Origin: Rostratula benghalensis
Taxonomy: Eukaryota > Chordata > Aves > Charadriiformes > Rostratulidae
Assembly: GCA_013399305.1 (NCBI GenBank)
Contig: VXAI01000090.1
Span: forward strand, 1,484,095 to 1,548,094
Direction: 5' to 3'
DNA: 64,000 nucleotides
Below the pieces are notes generated by a model. That model searched no databases, was not told where the DNA came from, and was given only the letters and a program-made list of their open reading frames with translations. The stretch's first letter is position 1; the number at the start of each line of letters is the position of its first letter. Below, in pieces: positions 28,108 through 39,140 of this stretch. The translations under genes and the position numbers were made by a program.

Positions 28108-29049
28108 ATGATGGTAAAGCAGTGGATGTGGTATCTTAACTTCAGTAAAGCATTTGACACCATCTCCCACAGTATCCTCACAGCTAAACTGAGGAAATGT
28201 GGCCTGAATGATCGGGAAGTGAGGTGGATTGTGAACTGGCTGAAGGATAGAAGCCAGAGTTGTGGTCAGTGGGACAGAGGAAGGCCTGTATCTAGTGGAG
28301 TCCCTCAGGGATCAGTACTGGGACCAGTACTATTCAATATATTCATCAATGACTTGGATGAGGGAGTAGAGTGCACTATCAGCAAGTTTGCTGATGACAC
28401 CAAGCTGGGAGGAGTGGCTGACATGCCAGAAGGTCATGCTGCCATCCAGTGGGACCTGGACAGGCTGGAGAGTTGGGCGGGGAGAAATTTAATGAAATAT
28501 AACAAGGGTAAGTGTAGAAACATGCATCTGGGCAAGAACAACTCCAGGTACCAGTACAGGTTGGGAAATGACCTGTTGGAGAGCAGTACAAGGGAAAGGG
28601 ACCTGGGGCTCCTGGTAGACAGCAGGATGACCATGAGCCAGCACTGTGCCCTTGTGGCCAAGAAGGCCAATGGTGTCCTGGGGTGTATTAGAAGGGCTGT
28701 GGTCAGTAAGGTTCTCCTCCCCCTCTACTCTGCCCTGGTGAGACCCCATCTGGAATATTGTGTCCAGTTCTGGTCCCTTCAGTTCAAGAAGGACAGGGAA
28801 CTGCTTGAGAGAGTCCGGTGCAGAGCTACAAAGATGATGAAGGGAGTGGAGCATCTCCCGTATGAGGAAAGACGGAGGGAGCTGGGTCTCTTTAACTTGG
28901 AGAAGAGGAGACTGAGGGGTGACCTCCTTAATGTTTATAAATATGTAAAGGGTGAGTGTCAGGAGGATGGAGCCAGGATCTTCCTTGTGACAGACAATGA
29001 CTCCTTCTCTGGACATATTCAAAATCCGTCTGGATGCGTTCCTGTGTGA
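28108..29049 (+). pseudogene. CR1 ORF2 reverse transcriptase palm and C-terminus, open but mutated
   Basis: A 313-codon open frame. Motif A reads LNFSKAFD at residues 10-17, where CR1 normally has LDFSKAFD; the first Asp, a catalytic metal ligand in non-LTR reverse transcriptases, is Asn here (28138-28140). Motif B is [10 protein letters not shown] at 64-73 and motif C is FADD at 94-97. The thumb region follows, with [11 protein letters not shown] and [18 protein letters not shown]. The N-terminal RT segment and the endonuclease are out of frame or missing. Openness of this length is probably chance in a fairly young copy rather than selection. Confidence 0.88.
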
Positions 29050-29284
29050 CCTGATCTAGGTGTTCCTGCTCTGGCAGGGGGATTGGACTAGATGATCTTT
29101 CAAGGTCCCTTCCAATCCCTGACGTTCTGTGATTCTGTGACTCTGTGATTATGAGGACTGGTGGCTGCTTGCTGATGGATACCTCCTTGAGTAGTGATGT
29201 TGCTCTACTGCCTTGTATCACGACCAAGGACTAAATGCTTAATATGCCAGCTATTGATATTTAAAATTGTTTGCTGCTTTATGA

Positions 29285-29757
29285 AGAATCATAGGATTGT
29301 AGAATGGCTTAGGTTGGAAGCATTCTTAAACATCATCCATATCCAATTCTCCTGTCAAGGCCAAGGACACCTCCCACTAGACCAGTTTGCTCAAAGATCC
29401 ATCCAACCTGGCCTTGAGCAATTCTAGGGATGGGGCATACGCAACTTGTCTGGGCAACCTGTTCTAGGCCTCACCACCTTTATAGTGAAACATATCTTTC
29501 TGATTTCTTATCTAAATCAGCCCTCCTTCAGTTTAAAACCATTACTCCTCCTCCTATCAGTACACTCCCTGATAAAGAATTTCTCCCCATCTTTCCTGTA
29601 TGAAAAGTAAGGTAAAAGGTCCTGGAAGGTTGCTATATGCCTCCTCAGAACCTTCTCTTCTCCAGGCTGAACAGGCCCAACTCTCTAGGAGAGGTCCTCC
29701 AGCTTTCTGATCATCTTCATGGTCCTCCTCTGGACGCACTCCAATATGTCCATGAGT
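29285..29757 (-). mobile_element. CR1 LINE 3' fragment, minus strand
   Basis: Starts with the reverse-complemented CR1 terminus (gaatcataggattgtagaat). It continues through the conserved 3' segment (cacctcccactagaccagtt) into the C-terminal end of the RT (reverse complement of the LEKRRF-like and RMIRKLE-like region) near 29757. Only about 470 bp remain. It faces the plus-strand CR1 that ends at 29150, giving a tail-to-tail pair separated by about 134 bp. Confidence 0.9.
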
Positions 29758-31586
29758 AATAATCGTACTCAGGTACCTTGGCTGTTGACAGAATGACAGA
29801 GCTATATTGTTTGTCCCTCACACAAAACAAAATCTGGAGCTCCTGGTGTGCTGAAGCAGTTAGAAATCTGGAGCTTTTGGTGTGGTGAAGCACTTAGTAG
29901 CCACACTTTGGCTACTGATTCAGGCCATGCATTGTGTGCTCCCATATTTGGCCACTTGTGTGAAGGGGAGGAAGTAGGATGCCACCCTGTCCCTGCAGCC
30001 TTGCAGTGCACACCTCTAACTGGGTAGCAAGCCTGCAGTGTAACATAACCTACTTGTGTAAGTTTGTGAATATAAAAGCATGATTTTGGAACTGAAATGG
30101 CTGCTGTTTTTCAGATTTTTTCACTTTCAAACAGCAAAAGATCTTATGCTTTGAGAATAAGAGGTGGACACATGGAAATTTATTCTGTGTGTGTCTGAGA
30201 GAGCAGAGTTCTTCTCCTAAATTGTAGAGAAAACAGCAGTTGGCAGTGTTTGTATAAATAACCTGCCTCTATTTTGCTCAAGCCCTGCAAGACACAGCTG
30301 TCACTGGAAGTAACTAATATTTGCTTAGATTTATTTAAAAACTGGAAATCTATGTCTATCGTTTTTAATGTTCCAGCCATGAGAAAGACAAGTCATGTGA
30401 ATGTATTGCGTAATTTGCTCTGTTCTGTAATTGCTATGTACTTATGGATGCAAATGACAAAGAAGCATAATGAGAGTCATAGCTCTCCAATTTGTTTCAC
30501 TTTAAACAAGAAAGTAAAAAAAAAGGTGTCAAAGCAATGGTCCTGTTTTTCTCTATGGTTCAATACAGTTCAAGGTTCTGCATATTAGAGTTCACTGGAA
30601 AAAAAAAAATAACTGACATAAGCTTTAAATCACATGATAAAACAAGGGAAGATCTATATGTTCCACAGTTTTGAATAAGAAAGAAGAATGTTTTGCACCA
30701 ATGATGAGTAGTCAGAAAGTTGGCATATTAGGTTCAGCAGTTTGGGATGCGGTTTACTCTATTTACCTTGCCAAGGTCTTTGGACTTACTCTTCCTGATA
30801 CCTGGCAAAACAACTGAGAGTTTTACCATGGTGTAGACTTCTTTTTCCTGTACAGTACCTCCTGTGAAGAGGATGGAAGTGATGGGAGACCACTGTCATA
30901 TAATAGAATGTTTAAGTGAAATTGCCTCCTCTTAGTCTCTCTTCGCTTCAGCGCATTCAGGCCCTAAGTACGTGGTCCTAGAGAGGAGGCAAGGTGGGGA
31001 GGCAGAAATTAGAAGACAGACACAGACTTAGTTGGTGTATGTAACTGAATGGTCAAAAGAAAATGAAAGAAAATCCTTTACTTGAACCAGAATTAATCCC
31101 AGATATTCAGAATTAGCTGCATTTGCATTAGAAAATGTAAACATGTTTGTCTTTCTTTTTGCAGAGCAAAGGTTCTTCCAATTTGTTATAAGTAATTAAA
31201 CAAATACTCTAGGGGCTGTTTTATGTCCAGATACAGCAGTATAATTACATTGTTGTTCTACTAAAATGGAGTTATACAAAGATAAAAGCAACCTTGAAAT
31301 GAATTGAATATGCTTTGCTGTTTCTAGTATGGAAAATGGAAAGAATAACAAATTATTGAACAATTTTGGTTTTTTTGCTGTGTCACACTATTAGAATATA
31401 TAGAATGATGATGGGTATAATCAAGGCAGTATTCTGTCTGTTAAAGAAGACCTTAATATACAATGACCTCTTAAAAAAAACAGTGAATAGACTTGTATGT
31501 TATGTTGAGGAAGTAATCAGTCTTATTTTATTTCTGACAGAATTATTCTTTAGGAAAAAAAGTTGAACTAATTGTATGTTTTGTAG
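29758..31586. other. Non-coding sequence before the first recognised MLIP exon
   Basis: AT-rich, with short A runs near 30520 and 30599. A 26-bp near-duplicate phrase (atctggagctcctggtgtgctgaagc and atctggagcttttggtgtggtgaagc) occurs within 29831-29895. No exon or transposon was recognised. The 3' end includes the polypyrimidine and acceptor sequence of the exon at 31587. Confidence 0.5.
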
Positions 31587-31745
31587 GACACTTCTCAAGA
31601 ATCTGGAACTAAACCATTGACCTTCACATTTGTACCATCCATTGGAAGACTTCCAACTCATTTTGAGGTTGTAGATGTCTCTAAGTTCCTTGTGACAATT
31701 CCAGAGGAGCCCAAGGATCTGAGCAATCGAGGAATTATAAATAAG
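31587..31745 (+). CDS. MLIP: MLIP exon (N-terminal conserved exon, 53 codons)
   Basis: MLIP is a vertebrate, muscle-enriched protein that binds lamin A/C and associates with the nuclear envelope; it was also described as the cardiac ISL1-interacting protein CIP. The exon has a ttttgtag acceptor and a gtaaac donor and is exactly 53 codons in phase 0. Its product includes KPLTFTFVPSIGRLPTH and VSKFLVTIPEEP, which matches the second coding segment of mammalian MLIP (KPLxFTFVPxxRRLPTH, then SKFLVxIPEE) as I recall it. No folded domain is evident. The preceding start exon is not found. Nothing in the sequence suggests another gene. Confidence 0.95.
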
Positions 31746-33701
31746 GTAAACTTTTGTTTGAGCTAATTTTTCCAGTATTTCAAAAGACACAGAAGATTTT
31801 GTCCTGAGCATCACTGAACTGAAGCTTTTTCCCTTGATCTGTGTCTTAGCTTGTGCTTTGTTTTAACTACCAACTACCAATGTAGAATTGTTGTGCAAAA
31901 GAAGTCTATTCAACAGCCTGGTTTGTGTTTGGCAGAATTTATATGGTAAGGAATCCCTTACCCATCTCATTACTGTCCTCTGTCAGTCATGCAAGAGCTA
32001 TACACTTGGCAGACAAGGGGGGATTCCTTCCTGATTTTTATGGGAGCAAGGATGGCGTGTGAGGGGTGTTATCACACGGGAATCAACCAAGAGTTGTCCA
32101 GTGGATCTTGATTTCAGCAAATGCCAGTGCTGTGGCTTCCAGCAAAGGTGCCAATCCCTTTCATAGCTGTGTGGTAATGCATCAAAATGAGAGCTTGGTT
32201 GTTTTTTTTTTGAAACCTTGTCCCCATGATGGTGAAGCCAGCAGTACAATGTTCCTGGCTTTTAGCCAGCCCAAAGTGGTTTTTATTCCTTTCCTGCCTC
32301 ACAACACTTTAGCTGCCTCTTATTTTATTCTATGCTGCTTGAGAGGAAACTGGAACCCTCAGATAATATTAATGCTTATGGTGATTCTGCTGTTGTGTAA
32401 CAGCTCCTTCCCTGGGACATTGCTGAGGCTGTGGCTGTTGGTGCTTTTCTTAAAAGCTTTTCACAGCATCTCAGACCTGAACACGTTCCAGCATTTTCAG
32501 TGGCCTATCTGACTAACAAAAGGGGTTGGTCTGCAAAGAGAGTGGACAGGTTTGAAGAGAAATGCACTGGAATATTATCCTCAGTTTCTTTAGCTCATGA
32601 CTTAACATTTCCAGCCACTAAGTATTGATTTTGCTCTAAGTAGCACCCTGGGTAAGGCAGAAATAGGTATTCCTGACCTCTGTCTCCCTGTGTTTCTGCA
32701 TAGGCAAATGAAAATTTCCTGGTAGCTGATGTAGAACTGAGGTTTTCATAGCACTGGTTAATCCTTTTTCTAAAACGTCTAGAACCTGAACAATATTTTT
32801 AAAAAGCAACATAACGCCCCCAAACTCACACTGGTGGTATCCCCCTTGATGGTCCAGTATTAGTTTAAAGAACTAAGCTCCAGGGACTTGTGGAGCTCCC
32901 AGTGGAAATTTGTCATGCCTGTATTCCTCAAGCAGAATTCAAATATGAGCCCCATCTACAGGCTTTCTCATGCAGTACACAATAATTCTACTCTTTTAAC
33001 TGATTCCTCCTTCAAAAGAAATATGATTTACCACAAGAGTTCCAATATGGAATGATTTGGTGATGTGTGTGTGGGATGCCCAGCTTGCACTACTCCTGCT
33101 ATGATCCAAAGTGTGCTTGAGAAGCTACATACTGGAAGTGGAAATCACAGAAAATACGAAGAACAATTACGGTCTGTGCTGAGAAGCTTGAACAGACAAT
33201 AAAGCTCTCTGACCTCAGATTCTTTGTCTGGTCTCCTCAGAGAATGCCCTGTCTTAAAGGCCTTTGTTTCTTCATTACTATGTATAGGTTTTGTCCCAGA
33301 TTTGTCTGTCACACTCCTCTGAGGAGCTTTGTCCGCTCCCGTGGATCCTGCAGTCGGGATGTCTTCCCACCGTGTCTGCTGTAGTCTGGTCTGACAGCTC
33401 ATTTGGCTTGACTGCACCCTCCTTTTCAGATCCTGTGGCAGCCCCAGGCTCCGGCCATCATTTTGCTCAGAGTCCCCCGTTGCTCAGTGAGTTGCTGGGA
33501 GGGCAGCCCCTGCAGATTCAGCTGGGGGGCTGGAAGAAGGAGGCTCCCTGGAGAGTTGATTTCTGCTGGGTGCTCATGCCCAAATTCTTCATTTGGCCTC
33601 TGCACTTCTGGTAGTGCAGTGCCAGCCAGAATTGCTTTGCATTTTGGGGAACACAAATAAAATGCAGCTAATTGGGATATTTCTCCTTCTGTCTTTTGCA
33701 G
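31746..33701. other. MLIP intron, 1,956 bp
   Basis: GT donor (gtaaac) to a gtcttttgcag acceptor. I recognise no transposon. A locally GC-richer patch around 33280-33620 has open frames on both strands (107 and 76 codons), but no splice site pair or homology I can defend. Confidence 0.85.
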
Positions 33702-34070
33702 CCTAACACAGTCTCTGGTGCTCTGACCTTAAAGAGCGAGGCCAGACCAGAGTGTATCTCCACCATCCATACAGACAGCACCCAAACGGCTTTCCATTCC
33801 CCGGGGTGTACCTCAAGCAAAGGAGAAATGCAGGAGAATGATCTTTTTAAGGCTGAGTTTATCCTGATTACAGACTCTGGTGATGAAGATGAAATAGCTG
33901 CTGCCTCGAATGCTGTTCATCGGCCTTCCAACGGCTACAGTCCCATCAGTGCCCAGCTGCTGGCCACATCCCACGTTTCCCCTGACACTGGGGCAGGGAA
34001 AACAACTGGTGATGGGCACGTTCCCGGTGCTGTGCTTTCCCACAGCACTGCTGATCCACAAAAACACCAG
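33702..34070 (+). CDS. MLIP: MLIP exon with acidic LFKAEFILITDS motif, 123 codons
   Basis: Acceptor gtcttttgcag, donor gtaact, 369 nt, phase 0 at both ends. The most recognisable block is NDLFKAEFILITDSGDEDE at exon residues 46-64, cognate to the DLFKAEYVLIVDSEGEDE block of mammalian MLIP. The sequences around it are low-complexity, rich in Ser, Thr, Gly and His, and far less conserved. The exon ends DPQKHQ, similar to the mammalian PQQKH junction. Ser59 is followed by Gly-Asp-Glu-Asp-Glu and fits a casein kinase 2 consensus, which is inference only. It is probably intrinsically disordered. An ATG at 33672 in frame lies in the intron and is not a start. Confidence 0.95.
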
Positions 34071-37000
34071 GTAACTAGCTCTTTAAACTCTAGAGTTAAC
34101 CTTTGTTTTCTAAAGCTTTCAGGACATGGACACTGAGTCAGTTTGTAAAGCAGCTTGGTCAATTTATGCTTTAATTAGCATTTTTGTTGGTCTTTCCTGT
34201 AATGTTTGGACTCTAAGGAGTTTTCCCAACTGTTCTGACTTGCTGACTCTCTGTAATGGCTCTGGTTTATAGGGGGAGCAGGTAATGCAAATCTATTCTT
34301 TCCTTTAAAAGCAGCTCATCATGACAACAAGTTAATCTAAAGGTGTCAGATTCCTCGCTAGTCTGAATTGGCTAAGGTTGTTGAAATCAATGGAGCCCGT
34401 AATTCTTTTAAATCATTAACATCAGATTTGTAAAGGCCTAGGTTGTTGTTTCTGGGGTTTTTTTGTTTTTTTCTCAGCACCCACTGCAGCTCTTTATATT
34501 AGAGGAAAAGTCTGCAAAAATCCTATTATTCTGATTGTTAGTTACCACTGACTTTGCACAGGTGTAAAGAAATAATGATGAGGAAAGGTCCATTTTATGG
34601 TAAAATTTATAGGGCACATTTATTGGTTTATTAATATTTTAAACTGTCACTGGAAGAATTAAAAAATGGGTCTTTGGAATGTTTAATTTTCAAAATGCAT
34701 CGACCTGATTTACTGCATGAAAAATTGTCTCTCATCTTTGAAAGAGCACTGATAGTTTTCAAGGGTGTACATGAGGGGAATACTCTACATTTGGCAAAAT
34801 AGCACATCCTTCTCACATGGAATAAATTCTGACATTTCCTTTGACCTTGACAGGTTTTCCATCAGTTGATAAAGCAATTCTTCATCAATACTTTTTTTAA
34901 AAAAAAAGTTAAACATGCCTACTTTGTTTCTGAAAATGAATAGGACTTCCTATCTTGTGCTGTAATACTTGTGCTACTCAATTTTTCATTAAATTCAGTG
35001 TCAATTTTTTGTTTGAGGAAATTGTGAATAAGAAATCCACTCTGGTTTGAGATTCACAGCATTATGAAATATTCATTTCTTCCAAGAAATTCCCAGTGAA
35101 GTCAGTGAGAATTTTACCTGAAGAAGGTGTAAACACATAAGTAAGCCTGTGTAGAAGCACCCTACAAAAGAATAATGCTTCTAGCGAAAAAATATTTTAC
35201 TTCAGCAATCTTCAGTATGCAGATTCTGCAAGGTTTACTTGGGTGGTTTCTTTAAAAGCTATCACAGAAATTGGGTGGATTTTTTTGTAAGATGATACAG
35301 AAACACTTACATGCTATAGTTTTCTTAAGCTTTTGATGACTTGACCAGTAAACAGGGTACAGTAACAGAAAATACAGGCTGCACAAACCAAGGAATTTAA
35401 AGACCAACTTTACTAACTCTTCACTTGAATGAGAGGAAAGTTAGTGTGTAATACAGGTAATGCATATCTAATCATTATTCTTAAGTCATAAGTTTTCAAG
35501 ACTGTAAGTACTTCCTCAGTCTTCATTATCTAAATATCTCTAGCTGCTTCTATCACTGTTTTTACTAAGCTACTTTTCACTGATGTTCCAATTTTTATTT
35601 GTTATTTCTCTAGGCATCTCTCTTTGTGGCTTACTACATAATGAAGTATTATCAGTTCAGAAAAGAAGGAAAATTATGAAAATATTAAATGAATACATTA
35701 TTTTTCTGCTAGTAGATTTCCTTTGTACAAAGGATTTCATATAGGGGATAACTTGTCAGTTCTTGGATTATAAGGGCATTATCGGTCCCACTTAAAAGTT
35801 ATTACATATAACATTATGGTCATTTAAAAGCATAATTAGACTACAGGTCAGAGGTGAGAAAAGCAAGGACCAGCATTGGGGAGCATTCTGTTATACTGAA
35901 TCAGAGGGCTCTTACATCTTCATTCATTTCTGACTTTGTTTAAATGAAAGAAAAAATGAAAAGCCTTGAAAAAAACCCAGAAGCTTCTGTTGTTCTTTGA
36001 AGACAAGGCAAAGGTCCCAACTGATGTTGGAAAATGCCACGTTCTATTCAAAGTCTTATAAAAATAATCAGTTAAAAAAAATCAGTTAATCTGCTCATAC
36101 TTGTAAATTTTTAGTGATAGTTTACTGTTTATATATTGTGGTTTTATTTTTCTTTTTGATGCTAAAGAAAGTTCATTCTTTCATTCATGCCTCATTCAAG
36201 AGAGGGGCAAACTGACTCCTACCCTTGGTAGTTTACCCTTTCAGATGAGGGGCATATGTGCTCCCCTGAATACCAGGACATGAACTCAGCTTGGAGAAGC
36301 TTCTTGACTCACTGCTGAGGATCAATAGCCAGAAGACTATTTTAGCTAGTCCAAGTAATTTGACATTCTTCTCCAGTGCATGTCACCTGATTTGACTTTT
36401 CCAGACAAATCAGTCAAGAATCTCTACAAACTCCTCACCTCATGGCTCCTGAGAAGAGAAAATGGCTTGCAGTTGAATCACAGACCAAAGGGACACAAAC
36501 CTATTTCAGTCACTCCCTTCCTCTGGATAATTCAGTAAAACTACAGAACTATTTTAAACCAGTAGAGAAATTGAATGGGGGAAAAAAAAAAAAGTTAAAA
36601 TAAAATTCCACCAATCAAAGGAAGTTGTTGTATCTCACCTACTGGCAGAGGTGAGGCTGCGCCTGTATAACCGTTCTCAGTTTAGTGGGCACTCATTCCC
36701 AAATTCAACAAACATGTGAAGAAGGGAATGGGGCTCCGGCACAGAGGTTTAAAGGTGCCTGGAGCACATGTAAGCTGAGGCTGAGGGAGCTGGCTTTGTT
36801 GACTCACATCATCAAGTAGTCAGAGAGGAACAGACCACAACTACTTGGAGGACAGTTACAGCGATGACAGAGCTAAACTCTTCTCTGCAGTGGCATATGA
36901 GACAGCAGTGGCAACAAATTGAAATATGGGATGTCCCAGCTGGGCATCCGGAGAAGCTTCCTCACTGGGTTGTGGTGCAGCACTGATATAGGCTGCCCAG

Positions 37001-39140
37001 GTGGTGCTGGAGCCACCCCTGTTAAGGCTTTAGACTTGATGAGACATGGCCAGAACCGACCTCAACCACTGGCATTAGTGAGAGCCCTGGTATGAATTGA
37101 ACTAGATGACCCTCAAAAATAATTTCCAAAATCTCTGAGTATGATTTTTAGATCCTGTAAATTAGAGGGGAATTATCTATAGACAGGAAAATCTTTTCAG
37201 AAGACTTGAAAAATGGCTCAATTAGCTCAGCACGTAAATGTTCAGTGGTGTTCAAACTGGAAGAAGACTACCGCAAAGTATCTTTATCATACTTGCAATA
37301 ACATATTTATCATCTGCTACCATGAACATTTTTCTAGCTTCTTATAAATCTCTCTTATTAAGTTTTAACTAATTAGAAGTCATTGTACATCCTGCCCTTT
37401 CTTTATAGAGTTTCATATTCATTCCTCATTTTCTTTTCATCTGTTGTCTTTGTAAAGGGAAATTTATCTATTCTGTTTTGAAATACAGAGATTTCATTTC
37501 CCAGTTTTGTCTTGGTAGTTGATCAGCTTCAGAACTCATTATTAAATTCAGGCAGCTGCTACAAATTATCAGATGTATTACCATGCTGCTTTTTAACTTG
37601 ACAAATAATTTTATGTTTCATGATACTATTTAATAATAAATTTTCATAATACTTAAATATCAGTAAATTATTCTCAATTTCCACTACTTATTCTTAATTA
37701 GCAGCTTTTTCAACAAGAGTCAGTTTCTTAATCCAATATAATATAAAGTACAATTATATAATGGATATTAATTTTTATATTCTAATATTTTCCTCTTATA
37801 TTTATTGGCTTCCCAATTCAAAATGGCATACTTTAACTCATGTATGAAATAAGGGGTAGTTTTGAATTGTAAAGGCATTCTGATTGGTTTCTATAAATGA
37901 AGGCATTGGATTGGCTTTTCTGAAGATATCTTATACAGAAAGTGTCTTCAGTTTACAAGTTTTGCTATTTATATAGTATAATTTAGCAGGAAGAACTTAT
38001 TTTAAGCTAGAAGGGCTAATAGGGTTCTGATGTGCATGTTTAGCCCATATTTAGCTTTTGAAGCATAGTTTAGTCCCTAAAAGCCTCTAAGTCTTGCTCT
38101 TCTATCACAGCTTCTTCCAGTCTGTGCTTTCGCTTGAAAATTATTTGATTTGTTATTATTTGTTTTGTTATTATTTTTATTTTGTGATGTAGCAATACTA
38201 TATGACATAATAACAATAATAATCGTAATAATTCCTCTCTCTTGTGTGGAAGACATTTGTATTAAAAATATAATTCATAAGCTGAGCCACAGATGTGTAG
38301 GCTGTGTATGTACAAATTGAGTGGTCTAATTGTCTTTTATATAACTGTATAATATTTTCAGGGTATCAAACAGTAGATAAATAGGTGTTTTTATATGAAG
38401 TTTGTAGGGATTAGAGTAAATTTTCTTGCTCTAATTATTTTTGACAAATCCTAAATAGAATAGACCTGAGAAAAAAAGGCACTCATGAAAGAGCTCATTA
38501 CTGTTTTATTAGTGTAAGACTGTGGAGAAGGGGATAAGGACTCCTATATTCCTGCAAACTGTCAAATGCATTGCTCTGTGAATGACAAGAAAAGTGAAAA
38601 ACAAACTGAGTGCCTGATTTAAGTAGTTCTGAGGAAATTTCTTGTTCTGATATCACAGTGCTGCAGAAGATATTGTTTACTGAATGAGAAAAATTGAGAA
38701 CTTGACTTGAATCTCATTTACAGAAAGGCTACTTTCTACTGAGCTGATAAAGTGAGATGGGATAATATTGCAACTTTCTCACTTTCTGCAGTGTTTATAC
38801 AATGTGAATTGGCATCACAGGATTCTGGACACTGATGGCACATTTGTCTTGGGTTTTACCTGAAACAAAAAATACAGTAGCCTTAAACCTCCTTTATGTC
38901 AACATAACTGAGGTCTCATAAAAATAAAGTAAAACATAAATTGTGTTTACTCAGTCATCTCCCCTGAGGGCTATACTTATCAGGCTGTACCCCTGAGTTA
39001 AAGACAGCCCCGTAGTTTTAACCCACAGAGCAGAATTAATGGAAACACTATACGCATGAGCACGGGACTGAAATGTGGGATGCTTAACAGTTCCACAGAT
39101 TCTACCTGTCTTAACATTTCTGTTTTTCTCTTTTCTCCAG
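34071..39140. other. MLIP intron, 5,070 bp
   Basis: Donor gtaact, acceptor preceded by a strong polypyrimidine tract (tctgtttttctcttttctccag). It contains one diverged CR1 fragment (about 36715-37145). The rest is AT-rich with no other element recognised. Around 37540-38260 it is especially rich in A and T. Confidence 0.85.
36715..37145 (+). mobile_element. Old, diverged CR1 3' fragment, plus strand
   Basis: The order of blocks matches the 3' third of CR1: the cognate of LRLRELALF (ctgaggctgagggagctggc), an AACTACxxGGAGGACAGTTACAGCGATGA stretch, agctgggcatccggagaagc, ttcctcactg, ataggctgcccaggtggtgc, and gaactagatgaccctcaaaa. A degraded terminus ends near 37145. Divergence is clearly greater than in the other copies and no reading frame survives. 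The edges are approximate. Confidence 0.8.

Larger units (their letters stand above)
27244..29150 (+). mobile_element. CR1 LINE, long 5'-truncated copy, plus strand
   Basis: About 1.9 kb of CR1. It begins in the linker after the endonuclease (cognate of KGPRYSWLAFKDCFFQAQ) and runs through the reverse transcriptase to the terminal octamer-like tail (ttctgtgattctgtgactctgtgatt). The RT palm signatures are present: [15 protein letters not shown] and FADD. The 5' part is broken by frameshifts, but the last 313 codons of RT are open. The sequence jumps from the region after the ORF C-terminus (near 28990) to a segment normally lying further 3' (tctggacatattcaaaatccg), suggesting an internal deletion. 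It lies upstream of MLIP exon 31587-31745. Confidence 0.93.
1..31586. other. Presumed long 5' intron or upstream flank of MLIP
   Basis: I see no supportable coding exon here. The open frames are short, lack splice context and show no family resemblance apart from the CR1 reverse transcriptase remnants listed separately. Recognisable content is limited to CR1 copies, a probable LTR, homopolymer runs and short tandem repeats; the remainder looks like unique AT-rich DNA. The first exon I recognise, at 31587, starts in phase 0 behind a normal acceptor and is not a start exon. At least one 5' exon must therefore lie in this stretch, unrecognised because it is short, or before the window. Intron versus intergenic flank cannot be settled without transcript data. 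Confidence 0.6.

Noticed and set aside
28434..29227. Minus-strand open frames up to 177 codons opposite the CR1 RT
   Set aside because: They are shadows of the plus-strand reverse transcriptase frame and carry no motif.
33291..33660. A 107-codon frame in a GC-richer patch between two MLIP exons
   Set aside because: Overlapping frames exist on both strands, there are no splice sites in phase with MLIP, and no homology is recognisable.
33672..33701. An in-frame ATG just upstream of exon 33702-34070
   Set aside because: It lies in intron sequence directly before a good acceptor (gtcttttgcag), and the phase-0 join to the previous exon fits mammalian MLIP.
39075..39140. An in-frame ATG with a hydrophobic, signal-peptide-like leader in front of the large MLIP exon
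   Set aside because: The hydrophobic residues come from translating the polypyrimidine tract of the 3' splice site; the exon begins at 39141 after ttttctccag.
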